Position numbers and translations under genes: made by a program. Below the pieces are notes generated by a model that saw only the letters and a program-made list of their open reading frames with translations, did not search any database and was not told the origin of the DNA. Source: Aricia agestis (taxonomy: Eukaryota > Arthropoda > Insecta > Lepidoptera > Lycaenidae). From it: a DNA stretch of 64,000 nucleotides. Below, piece after piece: positions 41,571 through 55,109 of the stretch (the first letter of the stretch is position 1; each line of letters starts with the position of its first letter). The DNA is taken from contig NC_056408.1 in assembly GCF_905147365.1 (NCBI RefSeq), positions 434,001 through 498,000 on the forward strand, given 5' to 3'.

Positions 41571-43835
41571 CGTTAGCAGAACCTGTATTCACAGCTTACC
41601 TGTATTTTTTCCAATCTGTATCTATATCCCAGCAGCTTTATAGATCCCTTTAACACAAATTACATATTATATTTAATTATTGGTACCTATAAATTAGAAG
41701 GGCTAATCAAAGCCGGCATAAAACCTTGATTCAATTTGATTTTATGCAAAAAATATTGTTAAATCACTATACTATGTTAGTGTTATACTAGAACCATTGG
41801 AGCTTCCACTTATTCCTATAGTATTAAATATTACCTGGGACAGAACCGTTAGATTTAGAAATGAAACATTATACAAAGGAAATTAGCATAAGCAGGAAAA
41901 ATTTAACCAAATGTCTTACACAAAATTATATAACGGTCCACAATTTCCCATTAAAACCATCTTCAAACCCAATCTGTCATGGCGTTTAATAAAATATTTA
42001 ATAGAACTTACATAATCCGCAATGCTGAGGCGAGAAGCGATTAGCGGAGGCAGCAGCGCGTTAACAGTAATCATAGTGCGCAAGAACCAATACTTTGTAG
42101 TGGAAAAGTTACACTGTAAAATATAGGCTTCGTACCCACTGTTCTGCTTGTAATAGCTAACTTGGGAAAATAAATCGAATGCCTATGTGAATACAGACCG
42201 ACAAGTATTATTTTAGCGGAAAGGCTTCATTTCACCTACCGAGGAGATAAGCAAGACCGTGCCGAGACAGTGCTCAATTTGAGAGCAGCGTCCGCCACTG
42301 TACTCGGTAGGTGTAACAAGGCTCTAACGGGCTAAGCAATTCTTCAAATCGGATCAGGATAAACTTGAAGAAAACTAAATTTAATTATAATATAAAAAAC
42401 TCTCCCGAAACCTGCTGGGAATGTCACTAGTCCCGAAGCTGTGAAAGAATACGTGTATTTTTTAGAACACCTCGATTATTGCTGTAATTTTATTTTTTCT
42501 GAAACATGAATGCGCAGCGCGAGTAAGAGTCTGTGAGTACTATCAGAGAAGTTGATTCGTAGGCAGATGGCAGACCTACGTAATTTGATCGCATTATGAT
42601 TTATGTCAAGCCCAGCTATGGATTGGTAGCCACATTCGAGGAGCGGCAATCATGTTGGGAATTGATTTATCCTTTAACAGTTATGGGAGAAGCGTTATTC
42701 CAAATTCTCGGTATATGTCATAAAAAGAAATTATAATCTACATACCTACTATTACATCACATCGGCGGTAATATCACAGAAGTCGGTTAAAATGCAAATG
42801 ACATGTCGCATTAGGCGGTGTGGGGTCTGATGTTGTCATTACACAGGTGGACGACATGCGTTATATCATGAACTTATCATAAAACCATCATGGCTTCTAG
42901 ATGCCACAGTATAAACTTATACGGTAGCCAATCTTTTAGTAGGGCGCTCAAATGGGGCACATAATTGGTATAATTTCGGCAGGAATAAAACATCCACTTT
43001 GAGTAATTTTAGTTTATAAGTTTCATTTCAAACGTCACATGGTTAAATTTTCAACGAATCATAAAAAATCTGTTTGGCATTAATTCTCAATTGAATATCA
43101 CTTAATTTGGTAAATAAATAAGAATAAAAATTCATAAAGAAATTTTGTTTCATGTCGCTTGCTCGAAACACTTTATTTGAGTTGGAGCAAGTTTGATTTT
43201 AGTGACACGGCTGAGTTACTTTACTGTATAATATTGTATTACTTTGCACGCTTGATGCAACATGTATTATACCTGTAGTTAAATCCGTATAACCTTCTGG
43301 TAAAGGTTTGCTAATTTTAACACGAAATTCATTAAGTTTAGACACGACCGCTTGGCCAGTAAGGTAATCATAAAAATATATTATGGATTAAAAATATACA
43401 AAGGATAGAATGATAGAACAACTATTAGAAATCTAGTTTACAGTAGCGGCAGAGAAGGCTGCTTTTAACTTCTACATCAGAAGAAAGCCTGAACCTGATT
43501 AGCAATGATATTCTATGTTACTAACGTAACTAGATTGGAAGTTTACGGTAGCAACGCGTTGCCACTTCGAAGATGCCTGCAGGCATATCTCACATACATA
43601 ATGACATAACGAATATATGACTTGACATTGTCTTTTGAACAAAAAAGTGGTTACGCATTTCTGAGAATCTTTTGTAAGACATTGCTACTCTAGTATTTTA
43701 GAAACTCATTGCTGATTAGTATCATATAGATAGGAATTTGTATAACTGTATTCTAAATGTAAGAAGTAAACGAAGCTGACTAGAATGAAGTTAGAGGAAC
43801 CAAACCAGATGTTTTCGTATAAATAATTCAATGTC
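41571..43835. other. Intergenic DNA, no gene seen
   Basis: Mostly AT-rich. An 11-bp inverted pair CACCTACCGAG / CTCGGTAGGTG brackets about 70 bases at 42234-42314; its nature is unclear. No gene was recognised. Confidence 0.35.
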
Positions 43836-43839
43836 CCGG

Positions 43840-43990
43840 TGAATTTCGTATTACATACCTCCTACTATAAACCTTCCCTGAACTTCCACGACCATTACAA
43901 GACTTAGCTAAGCCGGTTAGGTAGCCGTTCTCGAGTTTTAGCCAAACTAATAAGATTTAAAATTATTTTTTACATAATATTATGTAGATA
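43840..43990 (-). mobile_element. Decayed Helitron-like element
   Basis: The words TGTCCCGGTGAATTTCGT and GCCGTTCTCGAGTTTTAGCC match the element at 34970-35121 in order. The terminal CTAG is lost. Confidence 0.45.
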
Positions 43991-44399
43991 TTAGCAACTA
44001 ATACTATACTTATTAATATGAGCATTAATGGTTATCCACATCAAACTAGACAATTAATTTATTGATTGATTTATTAATTTATTTATTGATTTGACCAGTA
44101 GCTATAGCGATCGGAAGCGGCGGTCGGTTGCGCAACCTTCAAGCTTTCTTCGCTAATCCGACGCCTCTTAATCGATTCGAGAAGTACCCATTCATCGTAA
44201 TTAGTGATGACCAGAACAACTCGTCCACTTTTCGTGACTTGATAGAATATTTGAAGATGATAGTATGTAAATAGCTTTATATTGCATTTGTGAATTTATG
44301 AAATGATTATATTAAACAAAACCTTCTATTTCGTTTCGGATTCACCTACAGCTGTAATTGTAATTTAAAAATTGATCAGGGTTAGGTGTTATTTGTACC

Positions 44400-44625
44400 G
44401 GGACTTTATTTGTGGCCCGTGTTATGCTAATTAACCATTTTGAAATTCACGCCCACCGGCAAAATAAGGTAGTTATCGTGAAAGTCTTGCAATGTTTTTC
44501 CATTTTTCATTCGTTAATTTAGAAAGAACGTTATTTTTTAACCGTAAATAAATTTTGTTGCGGCCCGCGCCACCAAGACCAAAAAATGTTTGTGGCCCGC
44601 AAGAAAAAAAGGTTGGGAACCTCTG
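44400..44625. mobile_element. hAT-like right-end fragment
   Basis: Repeated TTTGTGGCCCGC words lead to the terminus AAAGGTTGGGAACCTCTG at 44608-44625, a typical hAT end. No matching left end was found. Confidence 0.45.
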
Positions 44626-45347
44626 TCCTGATGTCTATCATACGGCCAGAGTAAGGTAAGGCATCAAAACGGGAAGGTTATAAAAACGACTTATAATGTT
44701 ATCTGCTCTAATTCCACCTCCACCTGTCATCAAAATCATAATTACCACTAATTACTGCCACATAATTGTATATCAATCGCAAAAAGCTAATTATGCAAGT
44801 TGATTATTTTTCAAAGATGACATCTAATGGCCTGTTTTGTATGATATGTCATCTAAGGGTCAATATACATAGAAAAGATACGAGGCGACGCGATGATGCA
44901 TTATAATAAGTAACACAAAATTGGAATAAATAGCTCGACCCTGCGGGAGTAAAATCCATTAATTTACAATGTATCTTTTTGCAAATAAAATAAAGTTCAT
45001 TAAGTCCATTTAGAAATACGCGTCAACTTTCTTTGCAATGTGATCTGACCCTGATGTAGTGTTTGCGCGATGTGTCATCTTACATCTACTATTATGTAAG
45101 GTACGGATGTATGTTTTTATGTCTGTATGAACTCGTATCGTAATCGAGACGATCGCAATGTAACCACATTTCTTCGCACTTCTTGTTTAATGATAAGTTA
45201 CAAATTACAAGTTTACAATCAGTTATTATAATATAGGGCGCGCAAAATAATGGCGCATGTGTACAATAACTGCCAATAACGTAAAATGCCAATTTACTTG
45301 GCATGATTTAACGGCTCCGACTACCTAAATCTTGTGACAGCCATACT

Positions 45348-45514
45348 TCCAAACTAACATTATAAATGCGAAAGTGTGTCTGTCTGTCTGTTCCTCTTCA
45401 CGCCCAAATCTCTGGACCAATTTTGGTGAAATTAGGTGTGGGGATACTATGAGTGCTGGAAAAGGACATAGGATGACGAATTTTGGCGCAACGGTTGTTG
45501 CAGGCGTTTTCTAG
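45348..45514 (+). mobile_element. Helitron-like element with internal deletion
   Basis: Starts TCCAAACTAACATTATAAAT and ends at CTAG 45511-45514 before T. Internal words (GGACATAGGAT, TTTTGGCGCAACGG) match the copy at 41151, but part of the middle is missing. Confidence 0.65.
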
Positions 45515-45975
45515 TATAAACCATAAAAGCAACTTTACCTATTCCAAACCCGTATAAATCGCGGTAAGCCCAATACTTGAGCTCCGCCGTAAATTGTCGT
45601 AAATATAGAGCAGCGGCGCGCGGATACAGAGCTCGCAGCGCGCAGCGGTACCTCCGACCGCGGCCACACTACACGACTATATAGTAGCGTAACTTTACGC
45701 ATTTATAGCAGTCTGGTAAATCGCACTTCACACATTAATTACGCCAAAGTAACACAAACATAACTTTTAGGCGCGACGTGATTCAAAATTTTTTTGCTGT
45801 CTAATGTTGTCTAAAATCTCTCTGTGTGCGTACACCAAAAAATTAGGTTGCCTAGGTTTTTTCGTCTTCGAAAATAGGAAATGGTGAGTCCTGACTCCTG
45901 ACATCACTGCGACGAAAATAAATCTAATATGACCTTCTTGTATAAGAATACATAAGCCGATTGAACAATGTTATT
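45515..45975. other. Intergenic DNA with a GC-rich TATA-containing block
   Basis: The block 45590-45690 is GC-rich with palindromic GCGC words and CGACTATATAGTAGC. It could be a core promoter, but no exon could be attached. No gene is supported. Confidence 0.3.
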
Positions 45976-45977
45976 AT

Positions 45978-46270
45978 TTTTTAATTTTAATTAATTTTAA
46001 ATAAATTCAGGCATCTTGGCCCATATTATAAATACCTTATAGACTAACATACATACAATTATACTAAAAACTAACACTAAACACGTATTGTCTGCGACGT
46101 GGGGCGCGACGTGTTCGGAAGTCGTCCTCGGAACCTCCTGTCGGCTCCAATCGGCCAGAACTCCTCCTTCTCGAAGGTCGGCGGATGATGCGTCGGGACT
46201 CTCACCACAAAGGAGCTAAAATTCACTTTGTGGCGGGATTATGGTTGGTGCCACGAATTTCCTGTGTGGA
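45978..46270 (-). mobile_element. LINE ORF1-type fragment with 3' end, copy A
   Basis: Read on the minus strand, coding-like sequence NFSSFVVRVP ... FEKEEFWPIG ... RRFRGRL is followed after about 130 bases by a 3' end ending in a GATGCCTGAATTTATTTAAA-type A-rich tail. The same order is seen in copy B, which flanks the piggyBac at 55218-57769. The protein part resembles the RRM-like end of LINE ORF1 proteins. Confidence 0.6.
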
Positions 46271-46298
46271 TGATAATTTGTAGCCAAAGTTCCTGTTT

Positions 46299-46325
46299 TG
46301 TCCTGCTCTGTTGTAGAGCAGGACA
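46299..46325. repeat. Perfect hairpin, 11-bp arms, 5-nt loop
   Basis: TGTCCTGCTCT at 46299-46309 is inverted at 46315-46325 with GTTGT between. Confidence 0.85.
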
Positions 46326-46329
46326 GTTA

Positions 46330-49321
46330 TATGAACAGGCGTCTCATCTATTTCTCTCAAACTCAGCAAGTCGTTAAATCGCGCCTGTTCCATTAAGGTA
46401 CAGGTCTACTATACGTTATATCCACTGTGTCGGTACCCACGGCCGCATCTAACGGTAACTAATCTGTGCAACTTCTATGTATAAATTATAATACTTTGCT
46501 TCGTGACACGGAATTATCATCATGGCATGTATCATGTCACGGGAACATCAATCAATATTTTATACTTTATAAATGTGCAAAAAAAAGTGATATTTTATGC
46601 AACTTTCTTTATAAGTGTCAATTTCTAATGATATTATTATTAATTATATTGACATAATAATATTATGATTGACAAAGGTTCCTTTTATAGGACTACCTAC
46701 CTACTACCAGGATCTGACGGCAAGAAGTGAGAAAAGAAATTGATTCTAGCAATACCGGGGTAATAGGAATAAAACTTTTTGATCCTTTTTTCATTATAGG
46801 CTGATTCTGAAACATGCAAATATAAAAAAATATCAAGGATATTTTTTGAAAATGTACCATCCAAATTTGCAATCAGATTGTGGTAGACCTATCTTTTAAC
46901 GCTTATTATTATTAGTTATTTTTTCCTTCACAAATCAAAATTAATTTAATTTGTTCTGTGGGTGAATTGGACACCTTTAGAGAGTAATGACAGTCCATCC
47001 CCGCTCATATAATAATATTATTGACAAGACGAAAACACAGACATCCGGGAAAATATTATAATATTATTTTATAGAATATTTCACAATTTATCGCTCCCCC
47101 AAACCCTAGGCGAGGCATATCTATAGATTACATTTAGATTAATTTGTAACAGATCCATGATTTGGCTATTCATTTGATGAAGCTAATACATAATTTGAAG
47201 CTTAGTTTAATGTCATGTAAATAATCTCAAAGTTAAACTGTATTAGATCGTTCATTTACGTATGGTTTCATAACCGACATTCAACTTATGATGATTCGAG
47301 TTTAATTAGAGGTATGACATTAACATCTATAATGCGTTTAAATTATTTTTGATCTAGATGGAAGTTACACATTTCGGTATGACTGTAATACCACAAATCA
47401 TAATATTATTACGTCACGTAAAACATACTCTACAATAACATATTCCCCTTCTATCAGCTCACACTGTCACAGGTCACACTGCTTAGTGAACTTCCATTTT
47501 CATGAACAGTGACTTCAGCAGCTGCATTATTATTCATTTACAGTAAGTTTCAAAGTAATTTTTTCACCTTTCTGTCTCCATTTCAATAACGGTAAAAGGC
47601 CTGATAGACGTGCGAACCACGAACTTAAAGCACGCGGGTTTTAAGTTTGCGAACTTACTCGGCTCGCGTCGGTGACACACGTGAATCGCTCACACTGGAT
47701 TACCATGTCCCCAGGTTCGCGGCTCGCGGCCCACGGCTCGCGGCTCTTTGCTGACACACAGGCGATTAAGATCGTCGAACCATAAGTCCGCGTACTTACT
47801 TGCACGTCTGTCACCCCTTCAACAGCCTAATTGTTACTTCAAATAATAGAGTGTTTAATTAATGTTGTTTACCTGATACGGAACTCTGCGTGCGCCACGC
47901 GGCTCGCGCTGGGCGGTTTTTTTTCGATACCCAAATACGGCATCAGACATAACAGACTGATAGAATTACAAATACAAATGTAACAGACGCGTAACTCGCA
48001 AGTTTGAGTTTCTATACTTATCTAATTACTTTTTATTTAATATAAAACGAAAAAGGCAGAATTAAAGATGCAGTGTGTTATAATATAAATTATACAAGTT
48101 CCTGAGTTTTTATTAAATACTTACATAATATTAATTTATTATAAAAGGTACTATAGAAACACGTAAACTTAACGTATGATATATTTTTTATAACATACAC
48201 ATTACTTTCACATTAAAAGTTTTATGTAGCACCAAAAATCTGATTTATGGAAAATTTATAAAATAAAGATAATAAAAAAAGACAAATTAAGTTGTCGTCG
48301 AAATAACGGCCACCTTAGTTTTCCCCGAAAAACATTCTACGAACATAATATTATACTATCTTTTTAAATTGTAATCCATATTATTATTATATATCTTATT
48401 GTCTGTCCTTCTTGTTAGTCCTATATTACCTCTCCACGTTAAGCTGCAGCTGAATTATTTTCGGAATTTATATTTTTTTTTATTCCGGGGAAGACATAGA
48501 ATAGTTTTATTACGACATTTACACAAACTGTTTGAATGAAGTTACCGACAGTAACAATGTATTATATTACGACTTCAAAAGTGGACGAAATTCGCCGGAG
48601 GGGTTTCCAATACTAAATTGCATTATTATAATGATTGATGTGTTGATTCACCGTAAACAAGTTGCTAAATGATGCCAAATAATAATGGTAGTCATCCAGA
48701 CACTAAAATCATAATTGAAAACTATGACGTGACCTGCAAGTACAGAGAGAAATAATAATTATAGGTGACCCTTATCCAATATTATTTTGAACCATTAGGT
48801 TTTATTAGAGATTGTTTTACTCCCGTAAAGCTATAGACCTGCAAGGGTGGATAACATGTAATCCATAATTCGTCATATTCAAAATTATCAGTGAATCTGA
48901 TCAAAATGATCTTGGGATGACAATTGACATGGGACCTTGAGCAAAACAACGGTAGATGTCGGCTCTTATTTTGTCTACGTGCCAAAATACACTTGTAGGC
49001 TACTGTAGGATCATAATTATAACATTTAGTCAGGCCTCGTTATAAGGCTCCACGCAATATTAATAATTAATAAAGTTTTTTCCATAGAGCAGAAATATAG
49101 AGAATTACATTCCTCATAATGTCCGTTTATTCTTCTACAATGCATTTTTGCAAATGAGGAATTTTACTTTCAAAATGTTGTGGGAACTAAAATCTATTAT
49201 TTGGTAGAAAGTAACAGTGGATGTTCCGACGACATATTTTGGCAAAGTATTTACAATGACGCCAATTTGCTTTTGGTAATATTAGTCCAATAAAATTACG
49301 GCTCAAAATGGGTTAAATAAA
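46330..49321. other. Intergenic DNA, no gene seen
   Basis: AT-rich for most of its length. At 47590-47920 there is a GC-richer patch with repeated CGCGGCTCGCGG and CGAAC words, probably a degraded repeat. No ORF stands out. Confidence 0.35.
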
Positions 49322-50104
49322 CTCGAGAATGATCAGTGTTAAGCAAAAAATTGTAGATACCTTTTCTCTTCCAAATTAAATTTACTAACTTATTTATGTG
49401 AAACTTTTTTTTAACATTAATATTTTTCAACTTATTACTTCTGCAAGGCAAAAATTTTACTTTTTTTTTCTATTAAAAAAAATCGGCTAAGTGCGAGTCG
49501 GACTCGCGCACAAAGGGTTCCGTACCATTATAGAGCGAAAATAAGGAAAAAAATTGTGTTTTTTGTATGGGAGCCCCCCAAAATTATTTATTTGATTTTA
49601 ATTGTATTATTGAATATTAAAGTACGCATATAATTGAGGATTTTTTGAAAATTTCAAGTGTCTATATGTTGCCATTATGGATTACGAGCCAAAAAGACCA
49701 AAAATATAACGTTTCTTGTATGGGAGCCCCCTTAAATATTAATTTTATTTTGTTTTTAGTATTTTTTATTATAGCGGCACCAGAAATACATAATCTGTGA
49801 AAATTTCAGAAGTCTAGCTATAGCGCTTCTTGAGTTACAGCCTGGAGACAGACAGACAGACGGACAGACAGACGGACAGACAGATGGAGAGACAGACGGA
49901 CAGACATCGAAGTCTCAGTAATAGGGTCCCGTTTTTACCCTTTGGGTACGGAACCCTAAAAAGTAATTTAAATGTTTGCCTTTCGGGAGTAATAAGTTGA
50001 AAAATATTAATGTTAAAAAAAGTTTCAGATAAAAAAGTTAGTAAATTTAATTTGGAAGAGAAAAGGTCTCTACAATTTTTTGCCTAAAACTGATCATTCT
50101 CGAG
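49322..50104. mobile_element. Large foldback element with a nested repeat
   Basis: About 140 bases at 49322-49462 are inverted at about 49966-50104, starting CTCGAGAATGATCAG on each side. The arms are roughly nine-tenths identical by eye. The centre holds another repeat at about 49487-49960. No ORF. The type is unknown; a Tc1-like or foldback transposon with long inverted repeats would look like this. Confidence 0.7.
49487..49960. repeat. Repeat with GGTTCCGTACC / GGTACGGAACC ends
   Basis: The block opens CTAAGTGCGAGTCGGACTCG, AGGGTTCCGTACC and closes GGGTACGGAACCCT. Inside are two copies of TTGTATGGGAGCCCCC and a (GACAGACGGACA)n array at about 49852-49905. A truncated copy is at 62180-62495. 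This repeat is common in lepidopteran DNA. Confidence 0.65.
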
Positions 50105-52187
50105 ATATCGAATTAAACGCGTTTCCATCGAAATGACCTTGAGCTAGCCTCAGTAGAACCCCTCAAATTGGAATTTATGCTCAGAATACACCCCCCTATC
50201 GATCCTTAAAATCCCAAAACTGTGTTCGTTCGTGTTTATTTATTTCGTAATTTGATTGGACTATATATTTTGTTCTGCTGTAGAAAATATATCGAATGCC
50301 AAAATCTATCAAGTGTCAACAATTATCATTAATGTTGTTTGACGATAATCACTACCTACTTAGTACTTACTAACAATATCGGCAGTATTTGTAAATAAAA
50401 AAGTAAATATTGTAAAGTTAAAAGTGACAAAAAACCAATGAAAATCTTTAAAATACCAAAATACCAAACAGCACGGAGAGGCATAAGGACAAGAAGGTAT
50501 GTCGCCTAAATAAAATTCATAATAAATAAAAGGGTCAAAGTATTTATAATTTAACATTTAATCTGTAACATATTCAAATAAAAAGCTATAAATTATTTCC
50601 GGTTGTTGACAATCTCACTGAATCTGCATAATTCATATTATATCATGTGTATTTGGATCAGTGAATCTGAGCAACATAATATTATGGAGTAGCTGTGACA
50701 TAATATTTTACAACAGAATATCAATAACACCAGTATTTAATAAGATCTAGTGTTATAAATCTACTCGGGAGAGTTTGCAATAAGTTATCAGTAATAGTTT
50801 AATCGTTTAATCGTTTAAGATGAGTTCAGTACAGACGTTTAGAATTATATTAGTATGATTTTGTCAAGTGTGGACTATTTCCGCCATTCTAAGTAAAATA
50901 AATTAACTCAGAGTTTAATTCTTAAATTTTTTTTGCTTAAGATTTTTACATAACACTAAGATCATATTGTCCAGTAGCGACCTAGCATCTCGCTCGCGGT
51001 CCCGTCGCGAAAGTAAAAGTGCTAGTGCCGAGTTCGTTCACACGTAGATAGCCCGTTATGGCCTGTTCACAGTTATTGTACCCTATATACAACCTTTATG
51101 CCAAATACATAAGGATCATTTTAGTAGAGATTGAGAGTCAAGATATACAAATTTGAACGGATAGGTGAAGGCTTGCTGAAGGCTATTGCGGGTTCAAAAT
51201 GGTCACAACTTTATGTGATAACTCATAGTAATGAGTAATAAAATAATTATTTATGTCACGAAACTATTTTGATTAGTGGCTAAAAGTCACCCGATGTAAA
51301 ACATCAGTCCCTCTGAGTACGTCATACTTAGGGCAACGATCAATGTGATCCAAGTTTTATTTTGCATGCAAGAAAATTCTGAATTAGCGCTGGTATAATT
51401 TTATGTTAGCCTTTCATGATAAACAGAAGTTTAGCGTATATGCCATAGGGACGATGTCATTCACGTGCTAAAGCACGGCTCGGGTGGCTGCATTTTGGCA
51501 CAGACTGCGCGACTCGGGCAATAGGATACTCGCGGCTATCTCTGACGACTACTACAATAATCTTATGTACGTGCGGTGGATCTCAGCTGTTCACATGAAC
51601 CAGAACAAAAAGTGTTTTTTTTTTCTGACTGGACACCCCTAAACAGTGTTAACATTATTTTACTTGTAACTTTACGTAATATTTTACACATATCGTGTTA
51701 TTGATACTTATGCCTGAAGTAAAGACTTTTTATTTATTTATTATTTAAAGCATTCATCTAGTTCTGTATTAAAATGAATCTAAAATGACCTTGTTACACA
51801 CTTTATCATGGTCATGTGGACACACTTACCGCCTTTTTTTCTAGTCATTTTTCAACGAAAAATGCTAATTTTCGTCCCCGTATTTTCCAAAAAAATTAAA
51901 GGCCTACTAGAAAGTTGTCATTTGACATAATGAATGTCAAAAAAGAAAACTTCGGCGGCATTTTGATGTTATCAATTATTTCCCTAGTTGTACATAAATG
52001 TGGACTTTCACTTAATTATGCCGCAGTGTATGTGTAGGCATATACTTCGCCGTTATTATAATAAACTGTCCAAATTATTTTAAACTTTCAAATAAACTTC
52101 ACCACCGCTATAACACCGCACCGTTTTTCAGCTGGGTTTTATAAGCATTGGATAGTACCCACAACTTACATTTTTTTATATTTTGTA
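50105..52187. other. Intergenic DNA with possible LINE 3' ends
   Basis: No gene was recognised. The stretch 51600-51745 ends CCTGAAGTAAAGACTTTTTATTTATTTATT, which looks like a LINE 3' terminus. The patch at 51440-51590 is GC-richer without a convincing frame. Confidence 0.3.
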
Positions 52188-52542
52188 CTAGCGACCCGCC
52201 CCGGCTTTGCACGGGTATAAAATATATAGCCACTGAAAAAATTATTAAAATTGAAAGCCTATGATCTTTCACGTGGTCTACTTCTTATCTGTGCCAAATA
52301 ACATAAAAATTGCTCTAGTAGTTCGCGAGATAAGCCCTTTCAAATAATTTTCCCCGTTTTTCCCACATTTTCCTCTATTTCTTTTTAGTCTTGGCGTGAT
52401 AAAATATAGCCTATAGCCTTCCTCGATAAATGGGCTATCTAACACTGAAAGAATCATCAAAATCCGTTGCGTAGTTTTAAAGATTAAAGAGAACAAAGGG
52501 ACATGAGGGAAAAAAACGACTTTGTTTTATAATATGTATAGA
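52188..52542 (-). mobile_element. Helitron-like non-autonomous element
   Basis: On the minus strand it starts TCTATACATATTATAAAACA and ends GTGCAAAGCCGGGGCGGGTCG then CTAG before T. Its middle (TTTCCCACATTTTCCT) matches the copy at 36456-36721. Confidence 0.65.
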
Positions 52543-53680
52543 AGCCATAATTAGCCTAGTCTTGGTATATAATATTAAAATACATTGTATGTTTTTAAAA
52601 TACTGTTTTTCTAACAACTGTAAGAGGCACTGACGGCAACTGTTTACACTTTTGTAGCTAGCGGTGACTTATTGTAATTATTTTAGTTAAGTTAAATCAT
52701 ATTTGTAGTCCATGTAATTTTGCAATGTAATTTTTTTTTGTTTTAGTAAATAAATAAACCATCAAACTTGTTGCTCCAGTTCGTCGTGCGGGAACCACGC
52801 ATTTTCACATTTTTCGAAAAACTAACTATATCTTTACCCTGTATTTCTAAAGGTTCTTTAATCTAAATCAGTACAGCTGTTTGAGCAAGATTGCAATTTT
52901 CAAGAGGCAATAGACCTTATTCTCTAAAACCCAATCGGGTATTAAAAAATATGTCCACATTGTCACTAAAATTACTTAATCTAAATGATACGTTCCATAT
53001 CAATTGGGACAAACACACGTGATTTAGAATCGTCTAATGGACGATTAACACGACATAACGCCCCTTAACATCTGTTAAACCACCATTTCACGTCTGCGGA
53101 TGCAACTGCAGACGTCAACTGTACCTCTTTACGGCTGACGTGGAGAATAAAATCAGCAGATGAGTCCGCTTACGTGAAGAGGCGGCTGAGGACACGGCGT
53201 TGTGTTGCGTCACTTGGTCGTTTCTCTAATTAATTCGGTGATGTGTTGATGTTACACCTAGGTGATAAAGTTTACTAACGTGCAATGAATGAAGTGGGCC
53301 ATCCGTCTCTTCTACATAATATTAATATGACTGTCCACTGTAGTACCTTGGGCTGATGTTGTGCTGACGATATTAACTTGCCACCTTTTTCTATAAAGTG
53401 TCCCTAATACGAAATGCCTACTTAACTTCTGCGTGTTATACCTTAATGAAATCATCATACATCATGTATGAATCAATACGGGGTAATCGATACGGACTAG
53501 TTCCCTGTTACGGCGATACATCACGACATACTGACACGTCACATAATTCACTTAACACTTATAAACTAATGAAACGTGGAAGAAAGTACTGATTTAATAG
53601 TTTGCATCATACTTTAGGATAATTAAAGACTTAAATTATAAGACATAATATAGAAAATAGTGAATACATAATTTAATTTA
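52543..53680. other. Intergenic DNA, no gene seen
   Basis: AT-rich with a higher-complexity patch at 53080-53230 (CTGCAGACGTCAACTG). No coding or repeat assignment. Confidence 0.35.
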
Positions 53681-53878
53681 GCTACAGCTGTAGTGGTCGA
53701 TGAAATAAATAGCTTTTATCACTTTAAGATTTTATTTTATTAAAACTGGCATGGTGGGCCTGATGTGGCCCACATCACAGCTACAGCTGTAGTGGTCGAT
53801 GAAATAAATAGCTTTTATCACTTTAAGATTTTATTTTATTAAAACTGGCATGGTGGGGCTGATGTGGCCCACATCACA
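53681..53878. repeat. 99-bp tandem duplication
   Basis: The unit starting GCTACAGCTGTAGTGGTCGA occurs at 53681-53779 and again at 53780-53878, nearly identical. The two copies differ mainly at one base near GGTGGGCC/GGTGGGGC, so the duplication is recent. Confidence 0.92.
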
Positions 53879-54177
53879 ACCACCCAGAGATATTATACAG
53901 TAACTATATACAATGTGAGTGTCTTTATTATCAGAACGGGACCCGACGTGATTGTCTCGTGACGCGCTCCCGGCAGAACAACCCACATACGTGTTCTCAC
54001 GTCATACAACGTCTCTATTTATTATAATGTACTTCGAATAATAAAGATATTTAAACAACATATATGTATAACTATTCTAGCTCCGTCGTAGCGGATTTTT
54101 TAATGTGTCGACTAGTCAAGTCTAGTTTTGAGAAATCTAGTGTTATATATTTTCTTTACTTTGTGTATTATAATAAT
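53690..54177 (+). mobile_element. Possible solo LTR or retroelement remnant
   Basis: Downstream of the duplication the sequence holds an AATAAAG signal and then TGGTGACCTCACAGGCTAAT at 54179, which begins like a primer-binding site. No second LTR or pol sequence is near. Weak. Confidence 0.25.
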
Positions 54178-54288
54178 ATGGTGACCTCACAGGCTAATGG
54201 AGGCCTGCAGCGAGTGATTATACTGTCCGAAGCTTGACCCCACGCAGCCTAGTGACTCTTCGACCAATGAGATTGATAGGTACATTAA

Positions 54289-54771
54289 GAGGATACACCA
54301 GGGGCGAGAGAAATTGAAAATAGGTATTTGAAAATGTATTGCTGTCTCACCAATCTCAAGTCTCCCACCGCAGAGCGCGATAGAGGCAACACGACAAAAG
54401 TTCTAATATAAGAACAGAAAATCTTCGATTCGTTGTCCGCTGATTCCTTCTCCAAAACTTAACCGATTTAAGACTTTTTTCATTAAGAATTAAAACAAGG
54501 CTTGAGCTGTGTTCCTATGTTTTATTTTTTTTTTGTATATTTTAGTCAGTTTTGTTTTCTGGGTGTTTGAACACAGAGGAAAATCTTGCCATTTTTTGGG
54601 TTTTTGGACGTTCTTATCTTTTTTAATAATAAAATTATGAAAAAAAAGCATGTCCCTACATGCTAATTGTGGCCATTGATATTCAGGAAAAAAATCATAA
54701 CTCTACCGGCATTATCCTGGGAGGAAACAGGGGACAGCGTTTGTATGGGAAAACGGCGGTGTGGAATCCTC
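54289..54771. mobile_element. TTAA-flanked MITE, copy 2
   Basis: 483 bp between TTAA at 54285-54288 and 54772-54775, with ends GAGGATACACC and GAGGATTCCACACC. It is similar over its whole length to 11977-12450. Confidence 0.75.
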
Positions 54772-55109
54772 TTAAAGGTGTACAATAAGTGTACATTCAC
54801 ATTACGTCCATGTAACCAAATGGCTTGTCAACAGTGCAAAAAAGCTGATTTGAAAATGTACCATCAAAGAAATTGAAATCTTTATAGGCAGTTGATGAAT
54901 CTACGTTATTTGGTCGGATCATGTCAATTCAATTTTAATAATTGTGATCTGTCGGCTGGGTTTGACGTAACGTTACCAAAATACGAGTTTGTTTTGCATT
55001 GTCGATGGGAGTTTTTCAAAGTGGCCGTTCCTGCGATGTACACCATGAGTCCAAACCTTCATCCCAGTCATTGTATTGTCAAAACCGTAAAGCAATGAAC
55101 CTAAATAAT

